From: Lachnospiraceae bacterium
Lineage (GTDB): Bacteria > Bacillota > Clostridia > Lachnospirales > Lachnospiraceae
Direction of reading: 5' to 3'
Assembly (NCBI GenBank): GCA_017470735.1
Contig: JAFUYB010000096.1
Span: forward strand, 1-47,949
Length of the DNA stretch: 47,949 bases
Numbering within the stretch: position 1 is the stretch's first letter; each line of letters starts with the position of its first letter. The notes under the pieces are model-generated. The model saw nothing but the letters and a program-made list of their open reading frames with translations. It did no database searches and was not told the DNA's origin. Below are positions 16,249 through 24,304 of the stretch, piece by piece. The position numbers were made by a program, and so were the translations under genes.

Positions 16249-17103
16249 ATGAAAATTATCGCGATGACGAATAAAAAAGGAGGCGTCGGCAAGACAACGA
16301 CGGCACTTGCCACAGCGGCATATCTCGGGCAAAGCGGCTTTTCCGTGCTCGCCATCGACATGGATCCGCAAGCCAATTTCACCCAAGCCTCCGGCGCGGA
16401 CATGAACGTAGCCGGAACCTTCGATTTCCTAAACGGTACGCCGATTGAGAAGTGCCTGCAAAAACTCCCGAAATATACAATGCTGGCATCCGGGCCTCGC
16501 ATGACTCGTGCAGAAAAAGAATTTGATCAGATTGGACGGGAACGTCTCCTGAAAAGTGCTCTCGCCCGGGTGAAAGACTACGATTATGTGATTCTTGACA
16601 CGGCACCGTCTGTTCTCGTCCTGACGCAGAACGCTCTGTGTGCAGCCGATGCCGTGGTGATCTGTTGCCAAGCGGACAGTTTCAGCCTTTTGGGGTTGGA
16701 TGATATGATGCACAACATTGACCTCGTGCAGGAATATTACAATCCCAAGCTTTTGGTCGCTGGCATTTTGCAAACCCGATACAATGCCCAGACGAAAATC
16801 AGCGAGCAGGCGACCGCGCTTTTCCAAGACAAGGCGAAAGAATTCGGGACGAATGTCTTTTCCACGGTCATTCGTGAAAATGTAGCCATCAAAGAAGCCC
16901 AGATGCGCCAGACTGATATTTTCACATACAGCCCGACCTGTCACGCATCGGAAGATTATGCGGCATTCACGAAGGAACTCTTTGCCATTGTGGAAGGAGG
17001 CAAGAAAAAATGGCCGAAAAACTCTCCGAAGCAGAACTCCGAAGAAACGCCACGGATTTCGATCCCCCGGTCGCCCCGGAAGCGCACCACGCGCAGGCGG
17101 TGA
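16249..17103 (+). CDS. Second ParA-family ATPase, plasmid-type
   Basis: A 284-residue deviant Walker ATPase: NKKGGVGKTT (residues 8-17), DMDPQANFT and VILDTAPSVLVL. It differs from the chromosomal ParA at 11.2-12.0 kb and resembles the type used by plasmids and integrated elements. It starts at ATG 16249 behind GGAGGT; GTG 16243 is too close to that site. The last 30 or so residues are basic, Pro/Arg/Lys-rich and overlap the next gene in another frame, so this tail may be of little functional weight. It is paired with a ribbon-helix-helix protein, a typical partition or positioning pair. Confidence 0.88.
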   Translation: MKIIAMTNKKGGVGKTTTALATAAYLGQSGFSVLAIDMDPQANFTQASGADMNVAGTFDFLNGTPIEKCLQKLPKYTMLASGPRMTRAEKEFDQIGRERLLKSALARVKDYDYVILDTAPSVLVLTQNALCAADAVVICCQADSFSLLGLDDMMHNIDLVQEYYNPKLLVAGILQTRYNAQTKISEQATALFQDKAKEFGTNVFSTVIRENVAIKEAQMRQTDIFTYSPTCHASEDYAAFTKELFAIVEGGKKKWPKNSPKQNSEETPRISIPRSPRKRTTRRR

Positions 17104-17249
17104 TTGACACGAAAGAGACTCGCTTTCGCGTCACGGCAAGCCTCACGTTGAAGCAACACACAATGCTGCAAGCACTTTCCGCTCGCATGGGGCTTCCCAT
17201 GAGCCGTGTCCTTGGCGAAGCGGTGGAAGCCCTCGGCGAACGATATTGA
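17010..17249 (+). CDS. Small ribbon-helix-helix-like partner of the plasmid-type ParA
   Basis: A 79-residue protein whose C-terminal half (ETRFRVTASLTLKQHTML... then LSARMGLPMSRVLGEAVEAL) reads as a strand followed by two helices, the MetJ/Arc/CopG DNA-binding fold. The N-terminal 35 residues look disordered and could stimulate the ParA ATPase, as in ParG/Omega-type partners. It overlaps the parA2 end by 94 bp, with AAGGAGG before its ATG, so it is translated in its own frame. A run of six A at the start codon is noted, but normal initiation explains the gene. Confidence 0.7.
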   Translation: MAEKLSEAELRRNATDFDPPVAPEAHHAQAVIDTKETRFRVTASLTLKQHTMLQALSARMGLPMSRVLGEAVEALGERY

Positions 17250-17268
17250 TGGAAAAGGAGCCATCCCC

Positions 17269-18006
17269 ATGCTGGAACTGAAAAACATCTCGTTCTCCGT
17301 CGAAGAGGACGGAAAACAAATCGACATATTGAAGGATGTCAGCCTGACCGTCGGGGACAGGAAATTCATCGTGATTACCGGGCCGAACGGCAGCGGGAAG
17401 TCGACGCTGGCGCGGATCGTGGCCGGCATCGAGAAGCCGACGGCGGGACAAATCATGTTCGACGGCGAAGACATTACCGAAAAATCCATCACCGACCGGG
17501 CGAGGATGGGCGTCGCTTTCGCCTTCCAGCAGCCGGTGCGTTTCAAGGGGCTGGAGGTCATCGATCTCTTGCGCCTCGCCACGGGCAAGACCATTTCCGT
17601 GGACGCGGCCTGCGACTATCTTTCCGAGGTCGGGCTTTGCGCCCGCGACTATATCCATCGCGAGATCAATTCGTCGCTGTCCGGCGGCGAGCTGAAGCGC
17701 ATCGAGATTGCCACGGTCATGGCGCGAAAGGCGAGGCTCACTCTCTTTGACGAACCGGAAGCGGGCATCGACCTTTGGAGTTTCCAAAACTTGACGCGCA
17801 TCTTCCAGCAGCTTCGGGACAACATCGAGGACAGTTCCATCCTGATCATTTCCCATCAGGAGCGCATCCTGTCCATAGCGGACGAAATCGTGGTGCTGGT
17901 GAACGGGCGCATCGAGAAGCAAGGCCCGGCAAAGGCCGTCCTGAAGGAGATCACCGGTACGCAGTACGCGGTGGCGCCCTGCGGGAAAATGGAACAAATG
18001 GAATAA
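17269..18006 (+). CDS. sufC: SufC-like Fe-S assembly ATPase
   Basis: This soluble ABC ATPase energises the SufB/D scaffold in iron-sulfur cluster assembly. The 245-residue protein has Walker A GPNGSGKST (38-46), signature LSGGELKRIEIA, Walker B LTLFDEPEAGID and H-loop ISHQ. The EPEAGID variant rather than EPLSGLD, plus the adjacent SufB/D-like gene, identify it as SufC rather than a transporter. ATG 17269 follows GGAG; an upstream frame overlapping the RHH gene is not needed. It lies 19 bp after the RHH gene with no visible promoter of its own. With a single short scaffold partner it fits a minimal two-gene Suf-like (SMS) system. Confidence 0.88.
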   Translation: MLELKNISFSVEEDGKQIDILKDVSLTVGDRKFIVITGPNGSGKSTLARIVAGIEKPTAGQIMFDGEDITEKSITDRARMGVAFAFQQPVRFKGLEVIDLLRLATGKTISVDAACDYLSEVGLCARDYIHREINSSLSGGELKRIEIATVMARKARLTLFDEPEAGIDLWSFQNLTRIFQQLRDNIEDSSILIISHQERILSIADEIVVLVNGRIEKQGPAKAVLKEITGTQYAVAPCGKMEQME

Positions 18007-18031
18007 CCAGAAGGATTTTGGGGGGACAAAT

Positions 18032-18958
18032 ATGCTTCCAATGGACGCGGTGCAAAAGCGGCTCCTCGCGGAGGTCGCCGATCTCCACGATGTGCCGATG
18101 GGCGCGTATAATTTCCGCGCAAACAGCAAGGCCGTCGGGCGGCACACTACCGCCAATATCGACATCCAGTCGAAAAAGGACGGCTCCGGCATCGACATCT
18201 TTATCAAACCGAACACGAAAAACGAGAGCGTGCATATTCCGGTGGTGCTGAGCGCCAGCGGCATCAAGGAAACGGTCTACAACGACTTTTACGTCGGCGA
18301 GGGGGCGGACGTGGTCATCGTCGCCGGCTGCGGCATCGACAACTGCGGCACGCAGGACTCCCAGCACGACGGCGTGCACCGTTTTTTCCTCGAAAAGGGC
18401 GCGAAGGTCAAATACGTAGAAAAGCATTACGGCTCCGGCACGGGCGACGGCAAGCGCATCCTGAATCCCGTCACCGAATGCACCTTGGCGGAAAACAGCT
18501 CGATGGAAATGGAAATGGTGCAGATCAAGGGCGTGGACTCCACCGAGCGCATGACGCGGGCAAACCTCGCGGCGGGGGCGCGGCTCGTGGTCCGCGAACG
18601 GCTGATGACCCACGGCGCGCAAAAAGCCTTTTCCGGCTACAAGGTCACGCTGGACGGCGAGGGAGCCAACGCCGACGTAGTCTCGCGCTCGGTGGCCAGA
18701 GACACGTCGTTCCAGAAATTCGACGCCTGCATCGTCGGCAACGCCCCCGGCCACGGCCATACGGAGTGCGATTCCATCATCATGGACAAAGGCAAGATCC
18801 TGGCCGTCCCATCGCTGGAGGCGAACCATGTGGACGCCGAACTGATCCATGAGGCGGCCATCGGCAAGATCGCCGGCGACCAGCTTATCAAGCTGATGAC
18901 CCTGGGCCTGACGGAACAGGAAGCGGAAGAACAGATCATCAACGGATTCTTGAAATAA
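18032..18958 (+). CDS. Short SufB/SufD-family Fe-S scaffold
   Basis: A 308-residue beta-helix protein of the SufB/SufD family, much shorter than SufB (about 470-495) or SufD (about 420). The C-terminal signature TECDSIIMDKGKILAVPSLE keeps Cys246 and Glu263, which correspond to the SufB cluster-building cysteine and glutamate, followed by ELIHEAAIGKI. It is therefore SufB-like in its active residues. No second SufB/D paralogue, SufS or SufU is adjacent, consistent with a homodimer with SufC (minimal SMS-type system). GGGGGGA lies 5 bases before the ATG, and the gap to sufC is 25 bp. Confidence 0.85.
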   Translation: MLPMDAVQKRLLAEVADLHDVPMGAYNFRANSKAVGRHTTANIDIQSKKDGSGIDIFIKPNTKNESVHIPVVLSASGIKETVYNDFYVGEGADVVIVAGCGIDNCGTQDSQHDGVHRFFLEKGAKVKYVEKHYGSGTGDGKRILNPVTECTLAENSSMEMEMVQIKGVDSTERMTRANLAAGARLVVRERLMTHGAQKAFSGYKVTLDGEGANADVVSRSVARDTSFQKFDACIVGNAPGHGHTECDSIIMDKGKILAVPSLEANHVDAELIHEAAIGKIAGDQLIKLMTLGLTEQEAEEQIINGFLK

Positions 18959-18989
18959 ATGCAGTTTTATTATTTGGAGGGTTGCGGGG

Positions 18990-21101
18990 ATGGAAAAAAC
19001 AAAGGCCCGGAAGGGACAGATCCTTCATAAAAAGGGAGAAGAAGTCCGCAAACTAGAAATCGTGCTTTTGGGCGCGCTCCGGATGACCGACGGGGGCGAT
19101 GTGGACGTACGTCTCGGCAGCGGCTCGGTGGCGGGCGCGATTTACCTCCCCGGCGACACATACGCTTTCGATTATGTGGCCAGCGAAGACTCCACCCTGG
19201 CGGTAGTAGATTACACGTCGGAAGCGGATCTGGCCGAAGCGGTGAACGGCATGGTCGCCATCGCTCCGGCGATTGCGGCGGCATGCATGGAGCACACGAA
19301 GAGCCTGCTCGACGCGCTGGCCGCCATCGAGGAAGGGGCGACAACGCTCTGCAAGGATCTAAAATACAATTACAACGATTATAAATTCCTCTGCGCAAAG
19401 ATCCAAATGCCTCCCGCGCAATTCGTGTTCGTGGAGGCGCTGGCCGCGCCGGAAAGCTCCGGGCTGGCCTCGGGCTGGGAGGCCGACATCGTCCGGGCGT
19501 TCTGCGGGCAAGCGCCGGCACTGAAGAAAATGTTCTACCCGTTGGAGCCGGGTTTTTGCGTCGAAGCGGTAATGCGCGCGGCGGAAACAGGGCGGCGCGT
19601 CCGCAAGGAAGTGGAGACGCTCGCGGCGTTCATTCGCGACACGAAAGCGCGGACGGCGGACTTCGTCAAGGCGTTCTACGACGCGAAGTCCCGCGTGGAT
19701 ACGGGGGAACGGGGCGCGTCGGACGACACGCCGGCCATCACGGACGCTCTCGACATCATCCTGGCCTTTGCCGACGTCAAACCGGAAATCGAGGAAACCT
19801 TCCGCAAGGATATCAAAAAATACACCGACACGACGGATCGCCGCGCGAAATCCGCCGAAATGCGCCAGCTTCGTTCGAGCATCGCCGAAGGCTTTTACGA
19901 GATTTACGAGGCGGCGTTCTTCCGGAGCATGGAAACCAGCCACATTCCCGCCGAAGTGCGAATGTTCTTCCTGTTCGGCTTCGTAGACGAGACCCTCGCG
20001 GGCATCGCGAACACCGCCGCGCTTTACCATACCGCCGTGGCATGGGAAAACGATCCGGACGGGCATATCCTTCCCATGTACGACTGGCTGGCCAAGATTT
20101 ACCGCGGGGAGGCAATGCCGTCGAAAAACGAGTTCGACAACGACTGGACCGAATACCTGCGCGAAGAAATGCGCACCGGCGCCATCAGCCAGCAGAAGAT
20201 GAACGAGCTCTCCCACGACGCGCACGCGATGATCAGTTTCGAAATCCACAACATGTTCACCAGCGCCAACAAGGTCACAAACGGCCAGTTTGCTTCGTTC
20301 GTCCCCGTTTTCTGCGCGACGGACGTGACCCGTCCGCTGGACAAATGCCTCGCAAATCCGGCGCGGATACGCGCAATCTTCGACAAGATCCTGGACATCG
20401 ACTTCAGCTGCTTCTATCGCCCCGCCCTCGTCTCCTTCCCCGAATTCGGCATCCAGCATTTCGTTTACAACACAGAAGTCAAACCCTATCTGATCCTGAT
20501 GCCGAACTTCGGCAGCCGCGGCCTGATGTGGCAGGAAATCGAAGGCGTGAAAAAGACGACGCCCGCGCACATGGTCCTCTCGATCTTCCACTCCGAGGAT
20601 CTGGAATCCACCATCGTGCGGATGTGCGCGCAGTTCCGCTGGGAAATGTGCCGCCGCATCCAAGGCGTGCGCTACACGGACATCACGGAGCCCTCGCTGA
20701 CCGCGGAATACACCAACTATCTCCAGTTCTACAAAAAGAACGGCAACCTCTCCAGCGACATGAAGGACCGAATCAAGATCATGTTGCAGAAGGCGCGCAA
20801 CGATTACAAGAACGTCTTTATCGCAGACTACGAGATGTATATCCTGAACGAAGCTTTCGGCCTGCCGCGCCTGAACAAGATCACGCGGGAAATCCTGTTC
20901 CGCTATTGCACCCTGTCGAAAAAATTCCGCAAGTCCCTGTCCGCGAACCCGCAGTTCCAGCCGCTCTTGGAGCGCTGGAGCGTAACGCAGGGCGCCAAAG
21001 CCCACGGCATCGACCTTTTCGTGAAAAAGGTGAAAAAAATGAAACCGGAGGAAGAAGTCCCGCTGGAAATCATGGGAGAAGCAGCGTTTCTGCGGATGTG
21101 A
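18990..21101 (+). CDS. 703-residue cytosolic protein with N-terminal cyclic-nucleotide-binding-like domain
   Basis: Residues about 5-75 (KGQILHKKGEEVRKLEIVLLGALRMT..., then YLPGDTYAFDYVASEDSTLAVVDY) match the cupin-like beta-roll seen in CRP-family sensors, but no helix-turn-helix DNA-binding domain follows. The remaining 600 residues are mainly helical, without membrane segments or a known catalytic motif, and Cys/His are scattered rather than clustered. I do not recognise a characterised family. GGAGGG lies 8 bases before the ATG. It begins 31 bp after the Suf scaffold and is co-directional with it, so it is probably co-expressed with the Fe-S genes. It may sense a ligand or redox state, but this is inference. 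Confidence 0.7.
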   Translation: MEKTKARKGQILHKKGEEVRKLEIVLLGALRMTDGGDVDVRLGSGSVAGAIYLPGDTYAFDYVASEDSTLAVVDYTSEADLAEAVNGMVAIAPAIAAACMEHTKSLLDALAAIEEGATTLCKDLKYNYNDYKFLCAKIQMPPAQFVFVEALAAPESSGLASGWEADIVRAFCGQAPALKKMFYPLEPGFCVEAVMRAAETGRRVRKEVETLAAFIRDTKARTADFVKAFYDAKSRVDTGERGASDDTPAITDALDIILAFADVKPEIEETFRKDIKKYTDTTDRRAKSAEMRQLRSSIAEGFYEIYEAAFFRSMETSHIPAEVRMFFLFGFVDETLAGIANTAALYHTAVAWENDPDGHILPMYDWLAKIYRGEAMPSKNEFDNDWTEYLREEMRTGAISQQKMNELSHDAHAMISFEIHNMFTSANKVTNGQFASFVPVFCATDVTRPLDKCLANPARIRAIFDKILDIDFSCFYRPALVSFPEFGIQHFVYNTEVKPYLILMPNFGSRGLMWQEIEGVKKTTPAHMVLSIFHSEDLESTIVRMCAQFRWEMCRRIQGVRYTDITEPSLTAEYTNYLQFYKKNGNLSSDMKDRIKIMLQKARNDYKNVFIADYEMYILNEAFGLPRLNKITREILFRYCTLSKKFRKSLSANPQFQPLLERWSVTQGAKAHGIDLFVKKVKKMKPEEEVPLEIMGEAAFLRM

Positions 21102-21145
21102 CACATATCGAAATGAAAATATGCCGCATAACTCTCTGCATAGAT

Positions 21146-21303
21146 GGAAAGAAACGCCGAACAAGTCTCCCCGCCGGTCTTTTTCCGTCATGCCGCGTCA
21201 AAGGGCTCTGGACGTAGAGATGCTACGCCTTCGAGCCCTTTTCCTTGCTTGACGAAAAATCCCTCGGCAGGGTCACGGCTTGACTTATTCGTCGTTTCCT
21301 TAA
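21146..21303. mobile_element. Miniature inverted-repeat element, copy 1
   Basis: Left end GAAACGCCGAACAAGTC (21151-21167) and right end GACTTATTCGTCGTTTCCTTAA (21282-21303) are inverted repeats with two mismatches over 17 bp. The interior shares the segment GACGTAG-N2-ATGCTACGCCTTCGA with copy 2. It has no coding capacity. Confidence 0.7.
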
Positions 21304-21362
21304 GCGGCGTGCAGCGAATAGCTATACGATCTGATATTTTGTTCTGCGAGGTGCATTTACAT

Positions 21363-22424
21363 ATGAAAATCAAGATCATGCTACAGTCAGCCATGAAACT
21401 GCTTGGCTTGCTGGCTGTTTCTTCCATTGGAACGACAGCACAGGCCAAAAGTGTTGCCGTGAAGGATATCCCGTTTACGGCAATCGATGGTGTCCAAGTC
21501 GGCAATGCCCAAGATATCCAAGGAAAGACGGGAGTGACGGTTCTTTGCTTTCCGAAGGGTGCAAAGACGGGCGTGGACATCAGCGGCGGCGGCCCCGCCT
21601 CAAGGGAAACGCCCGTGCTTGACCCTACCAAGGAGAATATCGGCATTCACGCTATTGTTTTGGCGGGAGGGAGCGCTTACGGGCTTGCCGCATCGGATGG
21701 CGTAATGAAGTGCCTGGAGGAGAACGGTATCGGCTACGATACAGGATTTGCCCTTGTGCCATTGGTGGTGCAGTCGAACCTTTATGACCTTTCCTATGGG
21801 CGCGCAAATATCCGCCCTGATAGCAAGATGGGCTACGAGGCTTGCCGAAATGCTCTGTCCAAGAGTCAGCCCATAAGCGGCTCTGTCGGAGCTGGCACGG
21901 GAGCAACGGTAGGAAAGCTATGCGGCATGAAGCAGTCACAGAAAAGCGGCATAGGCTATCATGCGGTGCGAATCGGCAAACTGAAGCTGGGAGCCGTTGT
22001 CGTGGTCAATGCTCTTGGGGATGTGTATGCGAATGGGCAAAAGATAGCCGGGCTGATGAACAAAGAGCGTACCGGCTTCATCGACAGCGCACAAGAGCTG
22101 TACCGTATAGCGAGTCCAAAAGATTTGTTCTCTCGCACGAATACAACCATTGGAGCCATTGTCACAAACGGCAAGTTTGACAAGGCAGAACTCACCCGTA
22201 TAGCGGCACAGGCCAGAAACGCTTTTGCCCGCTCCATAAATCCCGTGGGGACACTTGCCGATGGCGACACCATCTACGCATCTTCTTGCGGAGAACAGGT
22301 GGATGCAGATATCAATATGGCAGGGACGTTGGCGGCTGAAGTCATGGCCAAGGCCATAGAGAATGCGATGATTTCGTCCAGAATGGATGACGCCGAGTAT
22401 CTGTCCAACTGCTTGAGTCTGTAA
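21363..22424 (+). CDS. Exported P1-family (S58/NylC-like) N-terminal-nucleophile hydrolase
   Basis: A 353-residue protein with a signal peptide (MKIKIMLQSAMKLLGLLAVSS..., cleavage near TAQA at about 28). It belongs to the DmpA/NylC family of self-cleaving aminopeptidase/amidase enzymes. GGGPASRETPVLDP, GGSAYGLAASDGVM, GSVGAGTGATVGK and NTTIGAIVTN are family motifs. Autocleavage would occur between Asn260 and Thr261, with Thr261 as nucleophile, as in NylC-type 6-aminohexanoate oligomer hydrolases; DmpA uses Ser. The true substrate is unknown, probably peptides or amides in the periplasm. The start at 21363 is set by GCGAGGTG and the signal peptide. The gene is flanked on both sides by the same miniature element, which suggests recent movement. 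Confidence 0.85.
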   Translation: MKIKIMLQSAMKLLGLLAVSSIGTTAQAKSVAVKDIPFTAIDGVQVGNAQDIQGKTGVTVLCFPKGAKTGVDISGGGPASRETPVLDPTKENIGIHAIVLAGGSAYGLAASDGVMKCLEENGIGYDTGFALVPLVVQSNLYDLSYGRANIRPDSKMGYEACRNALSKSQPISGSVGAGTGATVGKLCGMKQSQKSGIGYHAVRIGKLKLGAVVVVNALGDVYANGQKIAGLMNKERTGFIDSAQELYRIASPKDLFSRTNTTIGAIVTNGKFDKAELTRIAAQARNAFARSINPVGTLADGDTIYASSCGEQVDADINMAGTLAAEVMAKAIENAMISSRMDDAEYLSNCLSL

Positions 22425-22476
22425 GAATCCTGTGAAATTGCATAGGAGAATGCACTCCGCACACAGGATTCAAGAA

Positions 22477-22646
22477 TTAAGGAAACGCCGAATAAGTCCC
22501 TTGGGCCCATGCCGAGTCTTTTAGCTGTTCCTAAGCGATTCGCACGCGAGCAAGCTCGCGGCTCTCTGCTTAGTCAAGCCCCTCGCGACGTAGCAATGCT
22601 ACGCCTTCGACATAGTCTCAAATTGACTTAATCGGCGTTTCCTTAA
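22477..22646. mobile_element. Miniature inverted-repeat element, copy 2
   Basis: Terminal inverted repeats TTAAGGAAACGCCGAATAAGTC (22477-22498) and its complement at 22625-22646 match at 21 of 22 positions. Inside are hairpins GCGAGC-AA-GCTCGC and GTAGC-AAT-GCTAC. The ends and the latter segment are shared with copy 1 at 21146-21303. At 170 bp it has no gene and would depend on a transposase elsewhere. Confidence 0.78.
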
Positions 22647-22710
22647 AAGCGATCCTTATTTCAAAAACCTGCGTTTACTTTTTTGTGCGTTTTTGACGCC
22701 AAAGCCTTGC

Positions 22711-23556
22711 TTATTTTTCTTCCGTGAGCTTGCCCTTGGTGTCCTGTTCCGCGCTGCGGATATCTTCCTTCATGTCCTTGGCGAGATTGAGCTCATGGAA
22801 CTGTTTGTCCTTGTGCAGAATCATGGTGAACTTGTCCGTCTGGTCCAGATGCGCCGTGGCGTTTTTCAGGGAAAGCTCCAGAATGTGCCCGCCCTTCTTT
22901 TTGTCCTCGGAAAGGAAATGGAAGTGCCAGCCGACGGAATTGAGCTCTCCCATATAGCTGGGGCAGTACAGCCCCACCAAGGTGCCCTTGATGTTTTTCT
23001 CGGTAAATTCCGTCTGCTTGTCCTTCAATGCCTCGACCAAAGTGGGATAAGGCTTCTGGCTGCCGTATTCGCTGCGGAACAGGATAGAGGAAAATTCCGC
23101 GGGCATTTTCACCATGTAGAAGCTGTTCGCGCCGTGCTTCCTGACCGCCTCATTCAGGGCTTTTTCCAAGGCCGCCTTGTCCTTGATTTTTTCCAGCTTG
23201 ACGGCGATGTCCTTGTCAAAGAATGTCACGGTCGCGTAGGGGATGACAGTCTCGTCGGGGCAGACGACGACGCTCCCGTCGCCCAACGCCTGATAGACCT
23301 TGCCGTCCAGCACGATCATCTCGCCGTTCAGCCCCTCGAAGGTGCCGATGCCCGTATCGCCAAGGGCGCGAAGCTCCCCGGCGGTAATCGTGCCGCCGAA
23401 ATACCCCTGCGCCAAGGATTGCAAAAGCGCGATCTGGGCGATGCTCTCCCGGTCGGCTTCGGCGGCAAACGCACGGGACGCCCCGACGCCCGCGCCCGTC
23501 GCTACCACACCGGCAAGCACAGCCGCAACCAGTTTCTTCTTGATGTTCCCATTCAT
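22711..23556 (-). CDS. budA: Alpha-acetolactate decarboxylase with a signal peptide
   Basis: This enzyme converts 2-acetolactate to acetoin and CO2 in the butanediol/acetoin pathway. The 281-residue protein has the zinc-site motif GWHFHFLSEDKKKGGHILEL with its three histidines and the usual substrate-site residues upstream. A distinct export signal (NIKKKLVAAVLAGVVATGAGVGASRAFA) precedes the enzyme, predicting a periplasmic location. Most family members are cytosolic, but Brevibacillus ALDC is exported. GAGGGTG lies 6 bases before ATG 23556. No acetolactate synthase gene is adjacent, so substrate supply is from elsewhere. Confidence 0.9.
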   Translation of the reverse strand: MNGNIKKKLVAAVLAGVVATGAGVGASRAFAAEADRESIAQIALLQSLAQGYFGGTITAGELRALGDTGIGTFEGLNGEMIVLDGKVYQALGDGSVVVCPDETVIPYATVTFFDKDIAVKLEKIKDKAALEKALNEAVRKHGANSFYMVKMPAEFSSILFRSEYGSQKPYPTLVEALKDKQTEFTEKNIKGTLVGLYCPSYMGELNSVGWHFHFLSEDKKKGGHILELSLKNATAHLDQTDKFTMILHKDKQFHELNLAKDMKEDIRSAEQDTKGKLTEEK

Positions 23557-23705
23557 TTCATTCACCCTCATTTCTTTGATAAAAAAATTAGTTTCATTAT
23601 ATATACAAGACAGCCTCGCAAAATGTTACACGTTTGGAAAATTTTTTCAAGGAAAATTACGCCAGCACATTCCGCCATGCGGATAACAGGAGATGCCTTT
23701 GTTTG

Positions 23706-24275
23706 TCATACGTCCTCAAATACTTCCCTTACGTCCACAATAAGGTCGTCATAGAGCGAAACCTTCACGGACAGCCGCGCCGCGGCTTTTTCCTCATCCG
23801 TCATGCGCGCCCACTCCTGCTCCGGGAAAACGATATAGGCGTGATCCAATTCCAGCCGCCCGTTCTGCAAGGAATAGACCTCAATGGTTTTGGATATGGG
23901 ATCGGCAATCCAGTATTCCCGGACGCCGGCTTTTTCATAGACATTTTTCTTGACGCCCCTGTCCCGTGTGACGGAAGAAGGAGAAAGCACCTCCACGACG
24001 AGATCGGGCGCGCCGTATATCCCGTCGTAACGGATTTTATCCTTGTCGCAGACAATCATCACATCGGGGACAAAGACATTGTCTTCATCAAGATGCACAT
24101 CCACGCCATCCGTGAAAGCACTGCACCGTTTTCCTCTCAAAAAAATGCTGAAAATACGAAAAATATTTCCGGCCACGCGATTATGGCTGACCGACGGGCG
24201 CGGGGACATCATCACCGTCTGCCCATGAATCGTTTCCGAGACAAGCTCTTCCCGGTACGATAAAGCAGCATTCAT
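23706..24275 (-). CDS. Uma2 family putative nuclease, second copy
   Basis: A 189-residue paralogue of the protein at 15665-16231, with the same core: VFVPDVMIVCD, GAPDLVVEVLSPSS and KKNVYEKAGVREYWIADP. Start ATG 24275 has AAGGAG 9 bases upstream. It lies 29 bp downstream of pfkA on the same strand, so it probably shares pfkA transcription although no functional link is known. The two copies align along their whole lengths but differ at many positions, so this is an old duplication or independent acquisition rather than recent gene conversion. Confidence 0.85.
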   Translation of the reverse strand: MNAALSYREELVSETIHGQTVMMSPRPSVSHNRVAGNIFRIFSIFLRGKRCSAFTDGVDVHLDEDNVFVPDVMIVCDKDKIRYDGIYGAPDLVVEVLSPSSVTRDRGVKKNVYEKAGVREYWIADPISKTIEVYSLQNGRLELDHAYIVFPEQEWARMTDEEKAAARLSVKVSLYDDLIVDVREVFEDV

Positions 24276-24304
24276 TGCTCCCACTCCTTCAGTTCCCCCG
24301 ATGC

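Noticed and set aside
16990..17012. Programmed -1 frameshift at the A6 run fusing ParA2 to the RHH protein
   Set aside because: The RHH gene has its own strong ribosome site and ATG, so separate translation explains the overlap without frameshifting.
19359..21191. Long minus-strand frame opposite the 703-residue gene (610 codons)
   Set aside because: An antisense shadow of a GC-rich gene, with an Arg/His/Val composition and no recognisable motif; the plus-strand gene has a ribosome site and a sensible product.
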